Below the pieces are notes generated by a model, which worked only from the letters and a program-made list of their open reading frames with translations, was not told where the DNA came from and ran no database searches. The translations under genes and the position numbers were made by a program. Below, in pieces: positions 20,655 through 30,761 of a stretch of DNA of 64,000 bases (position 1 is its first letter; every line of letters starts with the position of its first letter). Source of the DNA: Prorocentrum cordatum (Eukaryota > Sar > Dinophyceae > Prorocentrales > Prorocentraceae); NCBI GenBank assembly GCA_963575745.1, contig CAUYUJ010002746.1:22248-86247 (forward strand), in the 5' to 3' direction.

Positions 20655-21350
20655 ACCCTCAATTTGGAGCACCCCTCACACGATTCGTGGCCCCATACGG
20701 AGCTCCATCTAAGGTCCCAGTGGTGCAGTTCGCATGGCGGCGCCGCCCCATTTTGGCACACCCCTCACACGCTTCGTGGCCCCATAGGGAGCTCCATCTA
20801 AGGTCCCAGTGGCGCAGTTCGTATGGCGGGGCCGCTCCATTTTGGCACACCCCTCACACGTTTCGTGGCCCTAGGTAGCTCCACCCAAGGGCCCCATGGC
20901 GCAGTTTGCATGGTGGCGCCTCCCCATTTCGTCACACCCCTCGCACGTTTCGTGGGCACATATAGGGAGCTCCACCTAAGGTCCCAGTGGCAAGCTGCGC
21001 ATGGCGGCGCCGCCTCAGTTTGCCACTCCTCTCACACGTTTCGTGGCCCCATACGGAGCTCCACCTAAGGTCCCAGTGGCGCAGTTCGCATGGCGGCGCC
21101 GCCCCATTTCGGCACCCCCCTCACACGCTTCGTGGCCCCATAGGGAGCTCCACCGAAGGCGCCAGTGCCACCGCCCGCATGCGTCACCCACACCCATGTC
21201 GTCACACCCCTCCCACGTTTCGTGGCCCCATAAGGAGCTCCAACGAAGGCCCCGGTGCCACCGCCCGCATGCGTCACCCACGCACATTCCGGCATACCCA
21301 TCACGTGTTTCGTGGCCCCATAGGGAACTCCACCGACGGCGCCAATGGCT
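20655..21350. repeat. ~90-bp tandem array, about eight copies
   Basis: Units begin CACCCCTCACACG(C/T)TTCGTGG, continue CCCCATA(C/G)GGAGCTCCA, and end in a GCAGTTCGCATGGCGGCGCC-type segment in most copies. Starts are near 20667, 20757, 20846, 20933, 21024, 21112, 21202 and 21291. The last copies diverge to an ACCGCCCGCATGCGTCACCC variant. The array ends where repeat A1 of the neighbouring element begins. Confidence 0.9.
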
Positions 21351-21358
21351 GCGCTCAC

Positions 21359-21791
21359 GGGCAGTAGTAACTTGTTATTGCAAGTCACAAGTCGACGCCC
21401 CCATGCGGGAGTGTCCCGCCGTCGGCGCACCGCGCGATGGCGGGCGCCCGCATGTCCACCCGCCACGCGCCGCCGCTACGTCGGGCGGGCCAGGCCCCGC
21501 GCGGGCATGCTGGCGTGCCGCGCGGCCGTGCGTCGGGGTCCTTCCTCCCTCCGCTCCTCCGTGCACGGTCGTGATGTCTCCTCTTTGCCGCCTGGCCGCG
21601 GGGCGGGATATCAAGCACCCGGTCATGTCTGCAGCGCCCCACCTGCCTAGTGTGCACTCTTAAGGTGGGGCGGCTGGCCGGGGTGTGGTCCTCTGTCTGC
21701 CAGTGTGCGGCTCTGGACCAACCCTGGGGGCGACGCGCGGGGCGTCCGTTCGCCAGAGTGCGTCGGACGCGACCGCGGTCGCGCTTCTTTT
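21359..21791 (+). repeat. Repeat A1 of the split direct repeat
   Basis: 433 bases, matched by 30118-30550 with about eight differences by eye. It starts GGGCAGTA, contains the small hairpins ACTTG-TTATTG-CAAGT and GCGGGA-GTG-TCCCGC, and ends near the palindrome GCGACCGCGGTCGC. Confidence 0.9.
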
Positions 21792-22200
21792 CTGGCCCAG
21801 TGTGGCCCCTCGTGGGTGTCGTTGTCTAGGGCTTTTCCCTGCGGGTCCTGTGTCCCTTGGTTCACCTCGGGCCAACGCCGCTGGTCCTTGGTGACCTACG
21901 CGTTGTTTCTCCACCCTGGCGGAGTCTGTTTCACGGCCCTGAGGGGTCACGGCATTGCTATCAAGCCCAGAGTGGCCTCTTACGTCGGCCCAGTGTGACC
22001 AACGTACCCATAGGGTTCCCCCTCGCGGGTCCAGAGCGACCCTCGTCTGGCGGCCCAGAGTGGCCATTCAGTAGCAGGGCAGCCGATGCCAGCCCGCATG
22101 TCTGGCGGCCCTAGAGCGGCCAATCTTCGATAGGGCGGCCGTTGCGGCTTGCCTGACTGCCAGCAGACCCGCGCGTCTCGCTTGGAGGCCCATAGTGGCC
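21792..22200 (+). repeat. Leader of the YR element with repeated GGCCCAnnGTGGCC motifs
   Basis: The motif or close variants occur near 21796, 21987, 22044, 22098 and 22187, directly after A1. They are not in the right-hand repeats. No protein-like frame is visible here. A subterminal binding or packaging role is speculation. Confidence 0.5.
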
Positions 22201-23589
22201 AATCGTTGCAAACGTTTCTTTCGCATTCCCAGTGAACAGTCGAGCGCGAGACTCGCAGCGCGCCAGACTCGCAGCGCAAAGGCAGCGAACTCCCGCCGTC
22301 GGTCGACGGTTTTTGCTCTGGCTGCCGCAGGTTCGCAGCGGCTCCGAATGTCGGGTGAAGTCAGCGGCTTCTGCTTGCTTGCGATGGCGGAGCAGGCTGC
22401 GCAGGCGGCGCTCGTGCCGTTCGAGGCGAAAACAGAAAGGGGCTCCCTGGTGCGCACCGCATCCCGCGCGCGGGTCGCGTACGCAGACACAGTGTTGTCG
22501 CAGGCGCGCGAGCGGCTCGCTACCTGCTGGTTAAGGGGGCGGGCCCCAGGCTGCAGGGGCGAGCGCCAAGGGGCCCGCCCCTAGCAATGCCAGCACCACA
22601 TGCCAACGAGAACTGCTGGTCGCCAGTCCGACTCGGAGCAGTCGGCCCTCGGTTAGTATGGCTGGAGCAGGTGCGGGCTGAACTGCGCTTCGCCCTGGCC
22701 CAATGCGCACCGCGTTTGCCGCGCGACGTCTGCCATGTCATAATGGGCTACGCTAAGCCCCAGATCGTCTCTGCGCCCGGGATGATTTCGCTACGTCTAA
22801 TGGACAATCCAGACAGCGGCGATGAAGCGCACTTCCGCCGGGCAAAGCTGCGAGCGCGCCCGCCAGCGCGGGTCGCGGGCGCCTAGGGCGGCGCACGAGA
22901 CCACAACGCTTTTAACAAACGCGCGCGCTCGTGCCGCGCGTGTCGTCCCAGTGTGGATTTGCGCGCTCCCTCCCGCAACTGGAGGCAGCATAATGGTCGC
23001 TGCGCGGGCTACTAAGTACGCCGTGTAGCGATGTCGTCTGACTACGAGGTGCCGTCAACGCAGCCGGCCTCATGTCGCGAGACGTGTCACATTGGCCCTT
23101 TTGCGTGTTCTCACTGTCGCGCGCGCGGGCGGCGGGAGCATCCAGCCCCCCAGCGCGATCGCAGCCGATCGTCGCCACGGAAGCGCACATCTGCCGCACG
23201 GACCTCAGGCAGCCCCTCGATGGAGCTGACGGCCACGGTGCCGCTTGGGCCGCGCGCACGAAGCGCGAGGATCGACCAGCTGGCCAGCGCCTGCCCGCTC
23301 GGTAAGACGCGTGACCCGCGCTCACGGCCATAAGCGGACCAGGTTTCCGCAGGCATCTCGCGTTGCGTTCCCGGCGCCGCCGTTCCTCCCCTGCGTTCGG
23401 GGTGCGCGCGTTCGTTTTGCGTCTGCGAAGCGGCGGACCAGGTATCTGCAGGCACCTCGCTCGTGTTGCTACTGGCGCCGCCGTCTTTCTGTACGCGTGT
23501 TGAGTGCGCTGCGTTGCAGTCGGCCCGCCGCGCGTTCCCCGCGCGTGCGAGCAGTGCGACGCTGGTGTTTTCTGGCTTCTTTGTTCGTG
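22201..23589 (+). other. Upstream interior of the YR element, no intact gene
   Basis: Short open frames only. 22262-22363 contains two blocks that also occur near 28829-28936 in the recombinase gene, here in swapped order. Possible remnants of coding sequence; I cannot assign a product. Confidence 0.3.
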
Positions 23590-23850
23590 ATGGCGGACGG
23601 ACCGCTGCTGAGCTTTCTGCGCCAAGACCCCGTGTTCGGAGCAGAATGGTCGGACATCGAATACAAGGCTGCGATTGACTGCCTAGGCGCTTATACGCTG
23701 CTGACGCCGGCACAGCTGGCGAACATTCGGCTAGAAGAGCTCCCAGGCTCGGAGGGCCTGCCAGCGGGGGTGAAAGGCGTGCTCCGCCGCGCGCTGGAGC
23801 GCGCCACAGCTGCGGGTAAGCAGGTAGCGTACGCGAGCGCGCCCGGCTAG
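23590..23850 (+). CDS. Small gag-like N-terminal protein of the YR element
   Basis: An 86-residue frame from ATG at 23590 to TAG at 23848. It is predicted helical, with a DIEYKAAIDCLGAY...LTPAQL...LRRALERA pattern recalling small alpha-helical (SAM-like) folds; a vaguely similar block begins at 28101. In YR retrotransposons the first gene is gag-like, which fits the position. It may be the N-terminal part of a longer gag continuing out of frame at 24200-24870. No database family is claimed. Confidence 0.4.
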   Translation: MADGPLLSFLRQDPVFGAEWSDIEYKAAIDCLGAYTLLTPAQLANIRLEELPGSEGLPAGVKGVLRRALERATAAGKQVAYASAPG

Positions 23851-24199
23851 CCCCCCTGGTCTGCACGCTCGCATCGGGGCGGAGGCCAATGTGGAAATGG
23901 CCGCCCCCGTACACCACGTAGACGTGGGCGCTGAGTTGGCGACGATTACGTTGAACGGCCTCAGCCAGACGATCTGGCCGAGGCGCGCCCTCACGTGAGC
24001 GCGCCAGCGGCGGTGACAGCGGTCGCTGCCTTGCACAGGAGCAAGAAATGTGATTGGATGGCTGCCGAGGTCGTACGCGCGAGAAAGAGGGGCTGCGCGA
24101 ATCCTTTCGTTTACTCTGATTTGCGCGGCTTTCTCCCGACCTGGGCCGCGAGCGCCCACGGGGTCGACGACGCAGACGCCCGGAGTGACGGCTGAGTGC

Positions 24200-24867
24200 G
24201 GCAGTAAAGGTCAGCGCGCGTTGTCGTTGGCCGAGTTTCACCTCGCCTACGACGCATGGGCGATTGCGGCTGCTGCCACTAAGCAGCTATCTTACGCACG
24301 CTGCTTGGAGCATAAGCGATTTGTGCTCCAGGTCCGCGACGTGCCAGCGCGCACACGTAGCGGCGCGCGCACCCGGTGCCTTTCGCGAGGTGGCCTTGGA
24401 AGCTCCGCTCGCGGGCCGCAAGGCGGGGCTTGGGCTCCTGCACGACAAAATCGTCCGCAAGAGCTGGGCCGAGCGCTCGCGACAGAGCGGCGTCGAAAAG
24501 TTCAATCTTGAGGAGGCCTCGAAAGGGCTCGACGCGTTGTCCCTGCGGTCTGCCAAGAACGAGTTCGACCGCGCAGCCAAGGTCGCCCGCGCGCGCCGGG
24601 GGCGTCGCGCGTCGTGCGTGACAGTTGCGTTTGCAGGCGCAGGGGCAGGCCGCCCAGGCCACGCCCGCGGGCAACGGCCGCGGCAGTGGCCGCGCCGCGC
24701 CGAACAAGGGCGCGGCGGAGACGCGCTCTTCGCATTCCGGTGCGTCCTGGCACAGCGGCGGCTGGGGCCGATCTACGGGGAAGACGGGCGCGTGGGGCAG
24801 CTCGAAGAGGCCGGCGCCAGACGCGCCGCGCACGCCGCCCCGGCCCGCGAAATGGGCCAAGAAGTAG
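24200..24867 (+). pseudogene. Frame-broken gag-like region of the YR element
   Basis: Protein-like segments switch frames: SLAEFHLAYDAWAIAAAATK near 24228, then DKIVRKSWAERSRQSG...SAKNEFDRAAKVARARRG (about 24440-24600), then a Gln/Gly/Ser-rich tail from 24625 ending PAKWAKK with a stop at 24865. At least two frame changes are needed, so this copy is a pseudogene or contains sequencing indels. Charged helices followed by a low-complexity basic tail are consistent with a nucleic-acid-binding Gag. The stop before the next frame suggests a separate gene from pol. Confidence 0.45.
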
Positions 24868-25057
24868 GGGAGCGCATGACGTCCCCGATTCGCGGCGCCC
24901 TCGCAATGTTTGCGCGGTCGCGCCGTTCGCTCCGCGGCCGCGCGCGCGGCAGGCGCTGCTGCAGATAACGCAGGCGGTGCCCGTGACCTGCGTGGCTTTC
25001 CTGCCTGGCGCAGCGCGCCGGCCTCGCGCTGAGGCATTTTGACGCATTCGCCTGCGG

Positions 25058-26209
25058 TTGCATTTCTATGAAGAGAGGGCCATTCGCGCGCGGCCCGTCC
25101 CAAGGCGCGCAGCGCACGCAGGTCTGGTCTCGCCTTATCCGCAGTGGGTGCACCCGTGGAAGGCGCACAAGCATCCCGCAGAGGCCAGGGCTTCTCGTGC
25201 GAGGCCCTGCTCGGCTTGGGGGTGCGCTACCAATGCTCTCGCGCCCTCGTCCTGCCCACGCGCATTGGTGGAGTGTGGCGGGTGGCATCGGTTGCCACCG
25301 CAAACGCGCGCATCGGCGGCGTCGCGCCTCTCGTGGAGTCAGCGGCGGCAGAGTTTTGTTGCAAGAGAGGACGCGCAGGGGCTCACGGTTGCGCAGTCTT
25401 CGCGCTCTTGTATTATGGTGGCGCGGCCACAACGGTCAAGCATCATACCGGCGCCGCCGCCGCCGCCGAAACGACGTTGCACGGCGAAGGGCGCGCCGCC
25501 CGCGCCGGCGCCGCCGGCGCGGGGCGGCGCAAAGTGCGCCCTCGAGCGCGACTTCATACGTCAGGCCCAAGGCAGGACATGCGAATTTGAAAAGAAGATC
25601 ACGTTGGCGACAGACGTCTCAGACGCGGTGCGCTGGATCAGTGAGCGCACGCCCGGCGCGGTCCGGCGAGCGCGCGAAAAAGCCGTTTGGTGCATTGAAA
25701 CTCGGGCCCGCCAGCTCGAGCAGAGTGGCGCCGTCGAGGCGTGGCACCGCGGCGCAGACGAAGGCGTTCGCGGGGTCGCCTGGTATGTCAACGGGCCGCT
25801 GCTTGCAGAGTTGGCGGCCAGCATTGGACACGTTGATCGCGAATGCGTGGAGTTCTTTCGTCAGGCGTGCCCACGTGCCGCCGTCGTTTGCCATCGCGCG
25901 CCCGTCGCGCGCGAGGGGGCGCCCCTGCTGGGTGAATTACCGGTGTCGGGCATTGGCGCGCCTGCTACATTTCCGCAAGAGCAATCCACCGAGGTTCTTT
26001 TAAAGGGCCCCCGGGCGGCAAACAAGCGTCTGCTCGCGCGTTTGCGCTCCGACCCCAACGCGCAAGAGTTGTGGGACCTCACGGATAAAAATTTCCAACT
26101 ATGGAGGATGCGAGCGCCCGAGGGTCTGTCAGACCTCGACTTGGGCAGTATCATTATGGTGCCCCGGTTCGGGGTAGCACAGGGTGCCAGGAGCGACGGC
26201 GCCCGCTAG
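25058..26209 (+). CDS. N-terminal part of the YR-element pol
   Basis: An open frame of 383 residues. The first ~150 residues are low-complexity and doubtful. From about 25530 it reads as folded protein (KKITLATDVSDAVRWISE, later NKRLLARLRSDPNAQELWDL). It ends at 26209, just before reverse-transcriptase finger motifs appear in another frame at about 26275 (QVRAVDDCSIAGIN). In DIRS-like pol a variable N-terminal region precedes RT in this way. The real start is uncertain. Confidence 0.45.
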   Translation: MHFYEERAIRARPVPRRAAHAGLVSPYPQWVHPWKAHKHPAEARASRARPCSAWGCATNALAPSSCPRALVECGGWHRLPPQTRASAASRLSWSQRRQSFVAREDAQGLTVAQSSRSCIMVARPQRSSIIPAPPPPPKRRCTAKGAPPAPAPPARGGAKCALERDFIRQAQGRTCEFEKKITLATDVSDAVRWISERTPGAVRRAREKAVWCIETRARQLEQSGAVEAWHRGADEGVRGVAWYVNGPLLAELAASIGHVDRECVEFFRQACPRAAVVCHRAPVAREGAPLLGELPVSGIGAPATFPQEQSTEVLLKGPRAANKRLLARLRSDPNAQELWDLTDKNFQLWRMRAPEGLSDLDLGSIIMVPRFGVAQGARSDGAR

Positions 26210-26259
26210 GCGCGCGCGCGCCCGCGCGAAGCGTTGTTGAAAATTTGTCGTGCGCGCGC

Positions 26260-27270
26260 ACTTCGCGGCAGGTTCGCGCGGTGGACGATTGCTCCATTGC
26301 CGGCATCAACACCGCAACGCGTCCGCGTGAGCGTATGCGGCACGAGACAACTGATCACCTATACCTGCTTTGCCTACTATTTACTGCAACGGTGGCCGCT
26401 GCGTCGCGAGGGCGCAAGGGCCACGCGCGCCCGGGTTGCAGGCATCCGCTGTGCCGCGCTTGTTTAAGCTCGACATCGACGCCGCCTTCCAGAGGCTTCC
26501 GCTGCGACCTGAGCATCGGGCTTTGATTAGGGTCATATTCCGTTACAAGGATGAGGTCACGGCGCATGCTCACTGCGCGTGCCATCCGGGGGCAGGCGCG
26601 TCGTTCCGCCCTCGTCATACACCGAGTCGCACTGTCCCCCGCGAGTTTGCAAGCGTTCATAACTAGGAAGATCGCGTTGGCGCCCTCATATGCGCGATTT
26701 TCTCTACGCCGTGTACTCCAAGCGGCGATCCTTCGTTACCGTGGGACGATTATGTTCGGCGCCGGAAGGTGGAGCCGAGGCGTCGTGGACGCACGCGAGC
26801 GGCGATCGGGTCGCCGTCACCGTCCACGCGCCGCGCTGGCAGGTGACACCTGCTGGATCTGCATTCGCGCGCATTCGTAAGATGCCGCGTCGGGCCGGTC
26901 CGCGATGGCGGGCAGACGAGAAGATTCCTGTGCTGTCCCGCTCGGTATCCTGGGACTTCGCGTCGACCTCTCATCGGAGGGGTTGTCGTGCGTTCCGCTG
27001 CCCGACAAGATCGCTAAGTGGACAGCACGTATCACGTTGGCACTCGATTCGGGCATCTTACGCGCAGGCGTGGACCCAGTTTGCGGCCCACCACGCAGCG
27101 TCGCGGCGCGCGCGGCCAGGTGACGCGAGCAAGCTCGCGGGCGCACTAGCCTGGGCATCCGGTAACATGTTCAACCGCGCGGGGCGCGCCATGCTCAGGT
27201 GTGTTTTTCTGTACCGTGCGCCGGCAGCGCACCCATTTGCCACGCCCACGTTGCGGCAGGCCGATCTACG
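26260..27270 (+). pseudogene. Reverse transcriptase of the YR element, frame-broken
   Basis: Recognisable RT pieces lie in three frames: QVRAVDDCSIAGIN (about 26275), motif A FKLDIDAAFQRLPL (about 26463-26504), the palm segment near 26690, and thumb/connection KIAKWTARITLALDSGIL and ASKLAGALAWASGNMFNRAG (about 27000-27180). At the expected YVDD site (about 26738) the plus strand reads TACCGTGGGACGATTATG, in which no frame gives an intact tetrad. The order and the KLAGALAWA connection are those of DIRS-type RT. It would copy element RNA; this copy cannot as written. Confidence 0.65.
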
Positions 27271-27289
27271 CCCAGGCACATCGCGGCTC

Positions 27290-27955
27290 TCCCAACATGC
27301 CGCAAGCGCTACGGCTAGTGCTGCGGTGGTGGTTGATCGTGCTGGGCGGCGAGCTGGCACAGTCACGAAGGTGGTGCGACGAAGCGGCGGGCCCCGTGGC
27401 CCATCTGTTCTGCGACGCAGCCAGCCGCCCGCCCATGGCGGCCGCCGTACTGTTCGTCGACAACAAATGCTACTGGGCGTGCATGCCACCTTCCGCCCGG
27501 CACGGCTGCGCAGGTCAGCGTCAGTTTTGGTCGCGACGCGCGCGCACGCGTGCGCCAGGATCTTGAAGGCGTTCCAGCCCAGGGAAGATAATCAAATCAT
27601 GGGCGTGGAAATGCTGAGCATTGCCCTGGGCTTGTGCTCGTTTGAACACCTGCTCCGCCGTCGGCGCGTCGTCATCTGGTCTGACAACACAGGCGCGCAG
27701 GCCGCCGCCGGCAGCGGCGCCGCGCGCGCGTTCGATCACGCTTGTCTCGCACACGGCTTCTGGGTCAAGATTGCGCAATTGCGGTGTCTAGCACGTGTGG
27801 AGCGGGTGCCGACATACGAAAATATCGCAGATGATCCGTCCAGGGGTGAGTTCGGGCTGCTGCGGCAGCTCGGTGCAGTGCCACTTGATCCGCACCTGGA
27901 CGAGGCGTTCTGCACGCCAGCGTCATGGACGTCGATGCTCATCCCGACAAGGTGA
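27290..27955 (+). pseudogene. RNase H of the YR element, frame-broken
   Basis: HLFCDAASRPPMAAAVLFVD (about 27400-27460) carries the first Asp in one frame. The remainder, MGVEMLSIALGLCSF (Glu near 27608), VVIWSDNTGAQAAAGSG (Asp near 27680) and VPTYENIADDPSRGEF (last Asp near 27835), is in another, so a frame change lies between about 27470 and 27580. The ENIADDPSRG ending is characteristic of DIRS/Ty3-type RNase H. The end of this frame at 27955 is the probable end of pol. Confidence 0.7.
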
Positions 27956-28100
27956 GCCAGCGCTCGCAGCACGGCTACGCTGCGAGGCAGCCGAAACTCG
28001 GCGCCAGCTCTCGGGTATCTCGCGGCGCGCGCCACGGTTGACGCGCGCCACTCAGCAGGGGCTCACACCGCAAGGTCCACGCGACCTAGCCTGTATCATT

Positions 28101-29755
28101 ATGTCTCACGACGATTTCGCCGCTCAGCTGAGCAATGTTCTGCCCAGAGCGTCACGTGCTGATGTCGACGCGGTTTGCTCTTGCCTGCGGTTTAACGGGA
28201 TGACGCGCTGGCAGCACCTCGAGGGTGAGCTGTTCGATGACTTTCTGGGTCGTGAACGCCTTTCTGTCACCGCAGCGACAGCAGTGCGAGAGCTGCTGGC
28301 ACGCCCGCAAGGTGGCGTGCATCGCGGGCGCGCGGGTCGCGCGCGCGCGCCGCGCGTATTCTTAAGGACGATTGGCGAACGCCAGGCCCAGCGGTGGCGA
28401 GGCGGCGCGGGCGCGCCCGTCGAGTCAAGGCTCTGCGAGCTCGGAGTCTTCATCGTCCTCTTCCTCGAGTGTGCGGTTATGGGCGCCCCGCGTGGTCCGT
28501 CGCAGACCGCTTTTCTCCGCGCGTTGCACGCGCGCGACGTCTTCGCGCGCGGCCGCGCGCGCAGGGCATCCCAGGGCTGGCGCCGCCGCCGGGGCCTCCA
28601 CCCGCGATGCTTACGGCCCGTCGGCGGCGCAGCCGCAGCTCGGCAGCGGACCCAGTGGCAGCGGTACGCCGTGCGCTACGTACGGCAACGGAAGGTTTCG
28701 AGCGTCAGATGGGCGATCCGCGTTGCGAGATCGCGAAGGCTGCCGCAGCCGTCACGTCGCCCGAGGCGGGGCGGGCGTGGGCCCAGGTTGCCCGTGACAG
28801 CGCCCTGCTCGGATCGTGCCCACGGTCAATGCCGCAGGTTCGCAGCGGCTTCGAATGTTGGGTGAAGTTCGCGCGCGACGTTTTGCAGCGCATAGGCAGC
28901 GAATTCCCGCCGTCGGTCGACGGTCTTTTGCTCTGGTCTACGACGTTCAGGTGTCGCGCGACGTTTTGCAATTACCTTTCGCATTTGAAGAAGGCATGCC
29001 ACGTCGCGCGTGTGGCAGACGCAGCGTTCGCGCACGCGTCGCTGACCGGCGCCGAGCTGGCTATCGAGAAGCGTTCGGGTTGATCGGCGCGACCCCGCAT
29101 GGCGGTCCGGATGCACTTGCTGGAACAGCTACTGGAACGCCCAGGCGCGTTGCCAGAGGGATCCGGGCTGGGTCTCTTCTTCGTGACCGCGTACGCGTTT
29201 CTACTTCGCCTCCCGTCGGAGGCGCTGGTCATCCAACGGGCCGCCTCGCTCGACGACGCGTCGCATTCACGCGCGGGCCTTGTCATCGGCGAAGAGGCGG
29301 CCGTCTTATCGCTCGCCAGACGGAAGAACCGGGAAAGAGGGACAACTATTGTGCGCAATTGCTGGTGTCAGCGCTCGCGCGCCACGTGCCCCGTACACGC
29401 TCTCGGCGCGCGGTTCAACTCCCCGTGGGCGGGCTGGTGCGCCACGGGTGTGCGTAACGCGCTGCGGTCGGCACTGCGTCACGCGGGAGTAGTTAACGCC
29501 GACGCCTGCGGCGCCCACTCGTTCCGTCGGGGCCGCGCCCAAGACATTGTGGAGTTCGGCGGCCGAGTCGCCGACATCCTGAAGGCAGGTGGCTGGCGGA
29601 TGCCAGCTTGGATGCGCTATCTTGACGTTGAGAAGATGGAGCGCCAGGCCGTCGCCGAGGCGCATTTCGGCGCGTCGTCCAGTGACGACGAGGGTGGGGA
29701 TTCGGAACCCCCCGGCGTCCAGCGACGTCATTCCACGCTTGGTCGGTGCAAGTGA
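28101..29755 (+). CDS. Tyrosine recombinase (integrase) of the YR element, upstream part broken
   Basis: Starts at ATG 28101 with an ~80-residue helical segment; a frame change follows before a core-binding region (about 28825-29080: QVRSGFECWVKFARDVL, YLSHLKKACHVARVAD). An in-frame TGA at 29081-29083 separates this from the catalytic domain, which is open from ATG 29099 to 29755. Catalytic positions are present: Arg in LLRLPSEAL (about 29207), HSFR (His 29516, Arg 29525), GGW (Trp 29594) and the nucleophile Tyr in RYLD (29618). Tyrosine recombinases join DNA through a covalent Tyr-DNA link; in DIRS-order elements they integrate the circular copy. Position last before the right repeats fits. 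Confidence 0.75.
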
Positions 29756-29934
29756 CGTCGCGCCAGGCCCCTTCGCACGCTCGTTCGCCCTCGTTCGGTC
29801 CATCTGTCGCTCTCTCGCGGGCCACGCGTCTGCGGCCGTCTCTCTGCCTGGCATTGGGTGGCGGCGTGCCTGCGGGTGCCGCAGGCCCGCTGTGTGGGGC
29901 AGCGCTCGGCCTCGGCCCCTGGGTCCGTGGCAGT

Positions 29935-30113
29935 GGGTATGGTGCACATGTGCTTCGGCCTGCGCCCTGGCGCGCCAGCCGCCTGTGTCGTTTGACGCGG
30001 TGGGCTGGCGTGTCGGCTGTTGGCGCACGGCCGCGGCCTCACCCGACGTTGTTTGGGTGCCGTATTCCCCCCTCTGGGTGGCATCGCGGTCGAACGTCGC
30101 CGCGAAGGAGACG
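29935..30113 (+). repeat. Repeat B1 of the split direct repeat
   Basis: 179 bases matching 30576-30754 with few differences, mostly in the first 15 bases; A2 follows after four bases. Both B copies end CGCCGCGAAGGAGAC. Confidence 0.9.
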
Positions 30114-30117
30114 TACG

Positions 30118-30550
30118 GGGCAGTAATAACTTGTTATTTCAAGTCAGAAGTCGACGCCCCTAGGCGGGAGTGTCCCGCCGTCGGCGCACCGCGCGATGGC
30201 GGGCGCCCGCATGTCCACCCGCCACGCGCCGCCGCTACGTCGGGCGGGCCAGGCCCCGCGCGGGCATGCTGGCGTGCCGCGCGGCCGAGCGTCGGGGTCC
30301 TTCCTCCCTCCGCTCCTCCGTGCACGGTCGTGATGTCTCCTCTTTGCCGCCTGGCCGCGGGGCGGGATATCAAGTACCCGGTCATGTCTGCAGCGCCCCA
30401 CCTGCCTAGTGTGCACTCTTAAGGTGGGGCGGCTGGCCGGGGTGTGGTCCTCTGTCTGCCAGTGTGCGGCTCTGGACCAACCCTGGGGGCGACGCGCGGG
30501 GCGTCCGTTCGCCAGACTGCGTCGGACGCGACCGCGGTCGCGCTTCTTTT
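30118..30550 (+). repeat. Repeat A2 of the split direct repeat
   Basis: Second copy of A, 433 bases, starting GGGCAGTA and ending in CGCTTCTTTT like A1. A2 sits between B1 and B2, the arrangement expected for PAT-type split repeats. Confidence 0.9.
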
Positions 30551-30575
30551 TCTCCCACCCACCACCCTCGAGGGG

Positions 30576-30754
30576 GGGTGTGGTGCCTATGTGCTTCGGC
30601 CTGCGCCCTGGCGCGCCAGCCGCCTGTGTCGTTTGACGCGGTGGGCTGGCGTGTCGGCTGTTGGCGCACGGCCGCGGCCTTACCCAACGTTGTTTGGGTG
30701 CCGTATCCCCCCCTCTGGGTGGCATCGCGGTCGAACGTCGCCGCGAAGGAGACT
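30576..30754 (+). repeat. Repeat B2, right end of the YR element
   Basis: Second copy of B. It ends at AAGGAGAC, immediately before a microsatellite that is not shared with the left flank, so the element boundary is clear to within a few bases. Confidence 0.9.
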
Positions 30755-30761
30755 TATGATG

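Larger units (their letters stand above)
21359..30754 (+). mobile_element. Tyrosine-recombinase retrotransposon with split direct repeats (DIRS/PAT-like)
   Basis: The ends follow the split-direct-repeat plan known for PAT-like elements of the DIRS order: A1 (21359-21791) on the left; B1 (29935-30113), A2 (30118-30550) and B2 (30576-30754) on the right. Between them lie a gag-like region, reverse transcriptase, RNase H and a tyrosine recombinase, in that order and all on the + strand. No target duplication is expected or seen: the left flank is a 90-bp array and the right flank a microsatellite. Such elements replicate through RNA and integrate a circular DNA with the recombinase. The gag, RT and RNase H frames are interrupted several times, so this copy is probably not autonomous. 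Confidence 0.85.

Noticed and set aside
20740-20860. CCATTTTGGCACA in the 90-bp array as a spliced-leader match
   Set aside because: Ten bases agree with the leader but the following bases do not, and the word is part of the tandem unit that varies from copy to copy.
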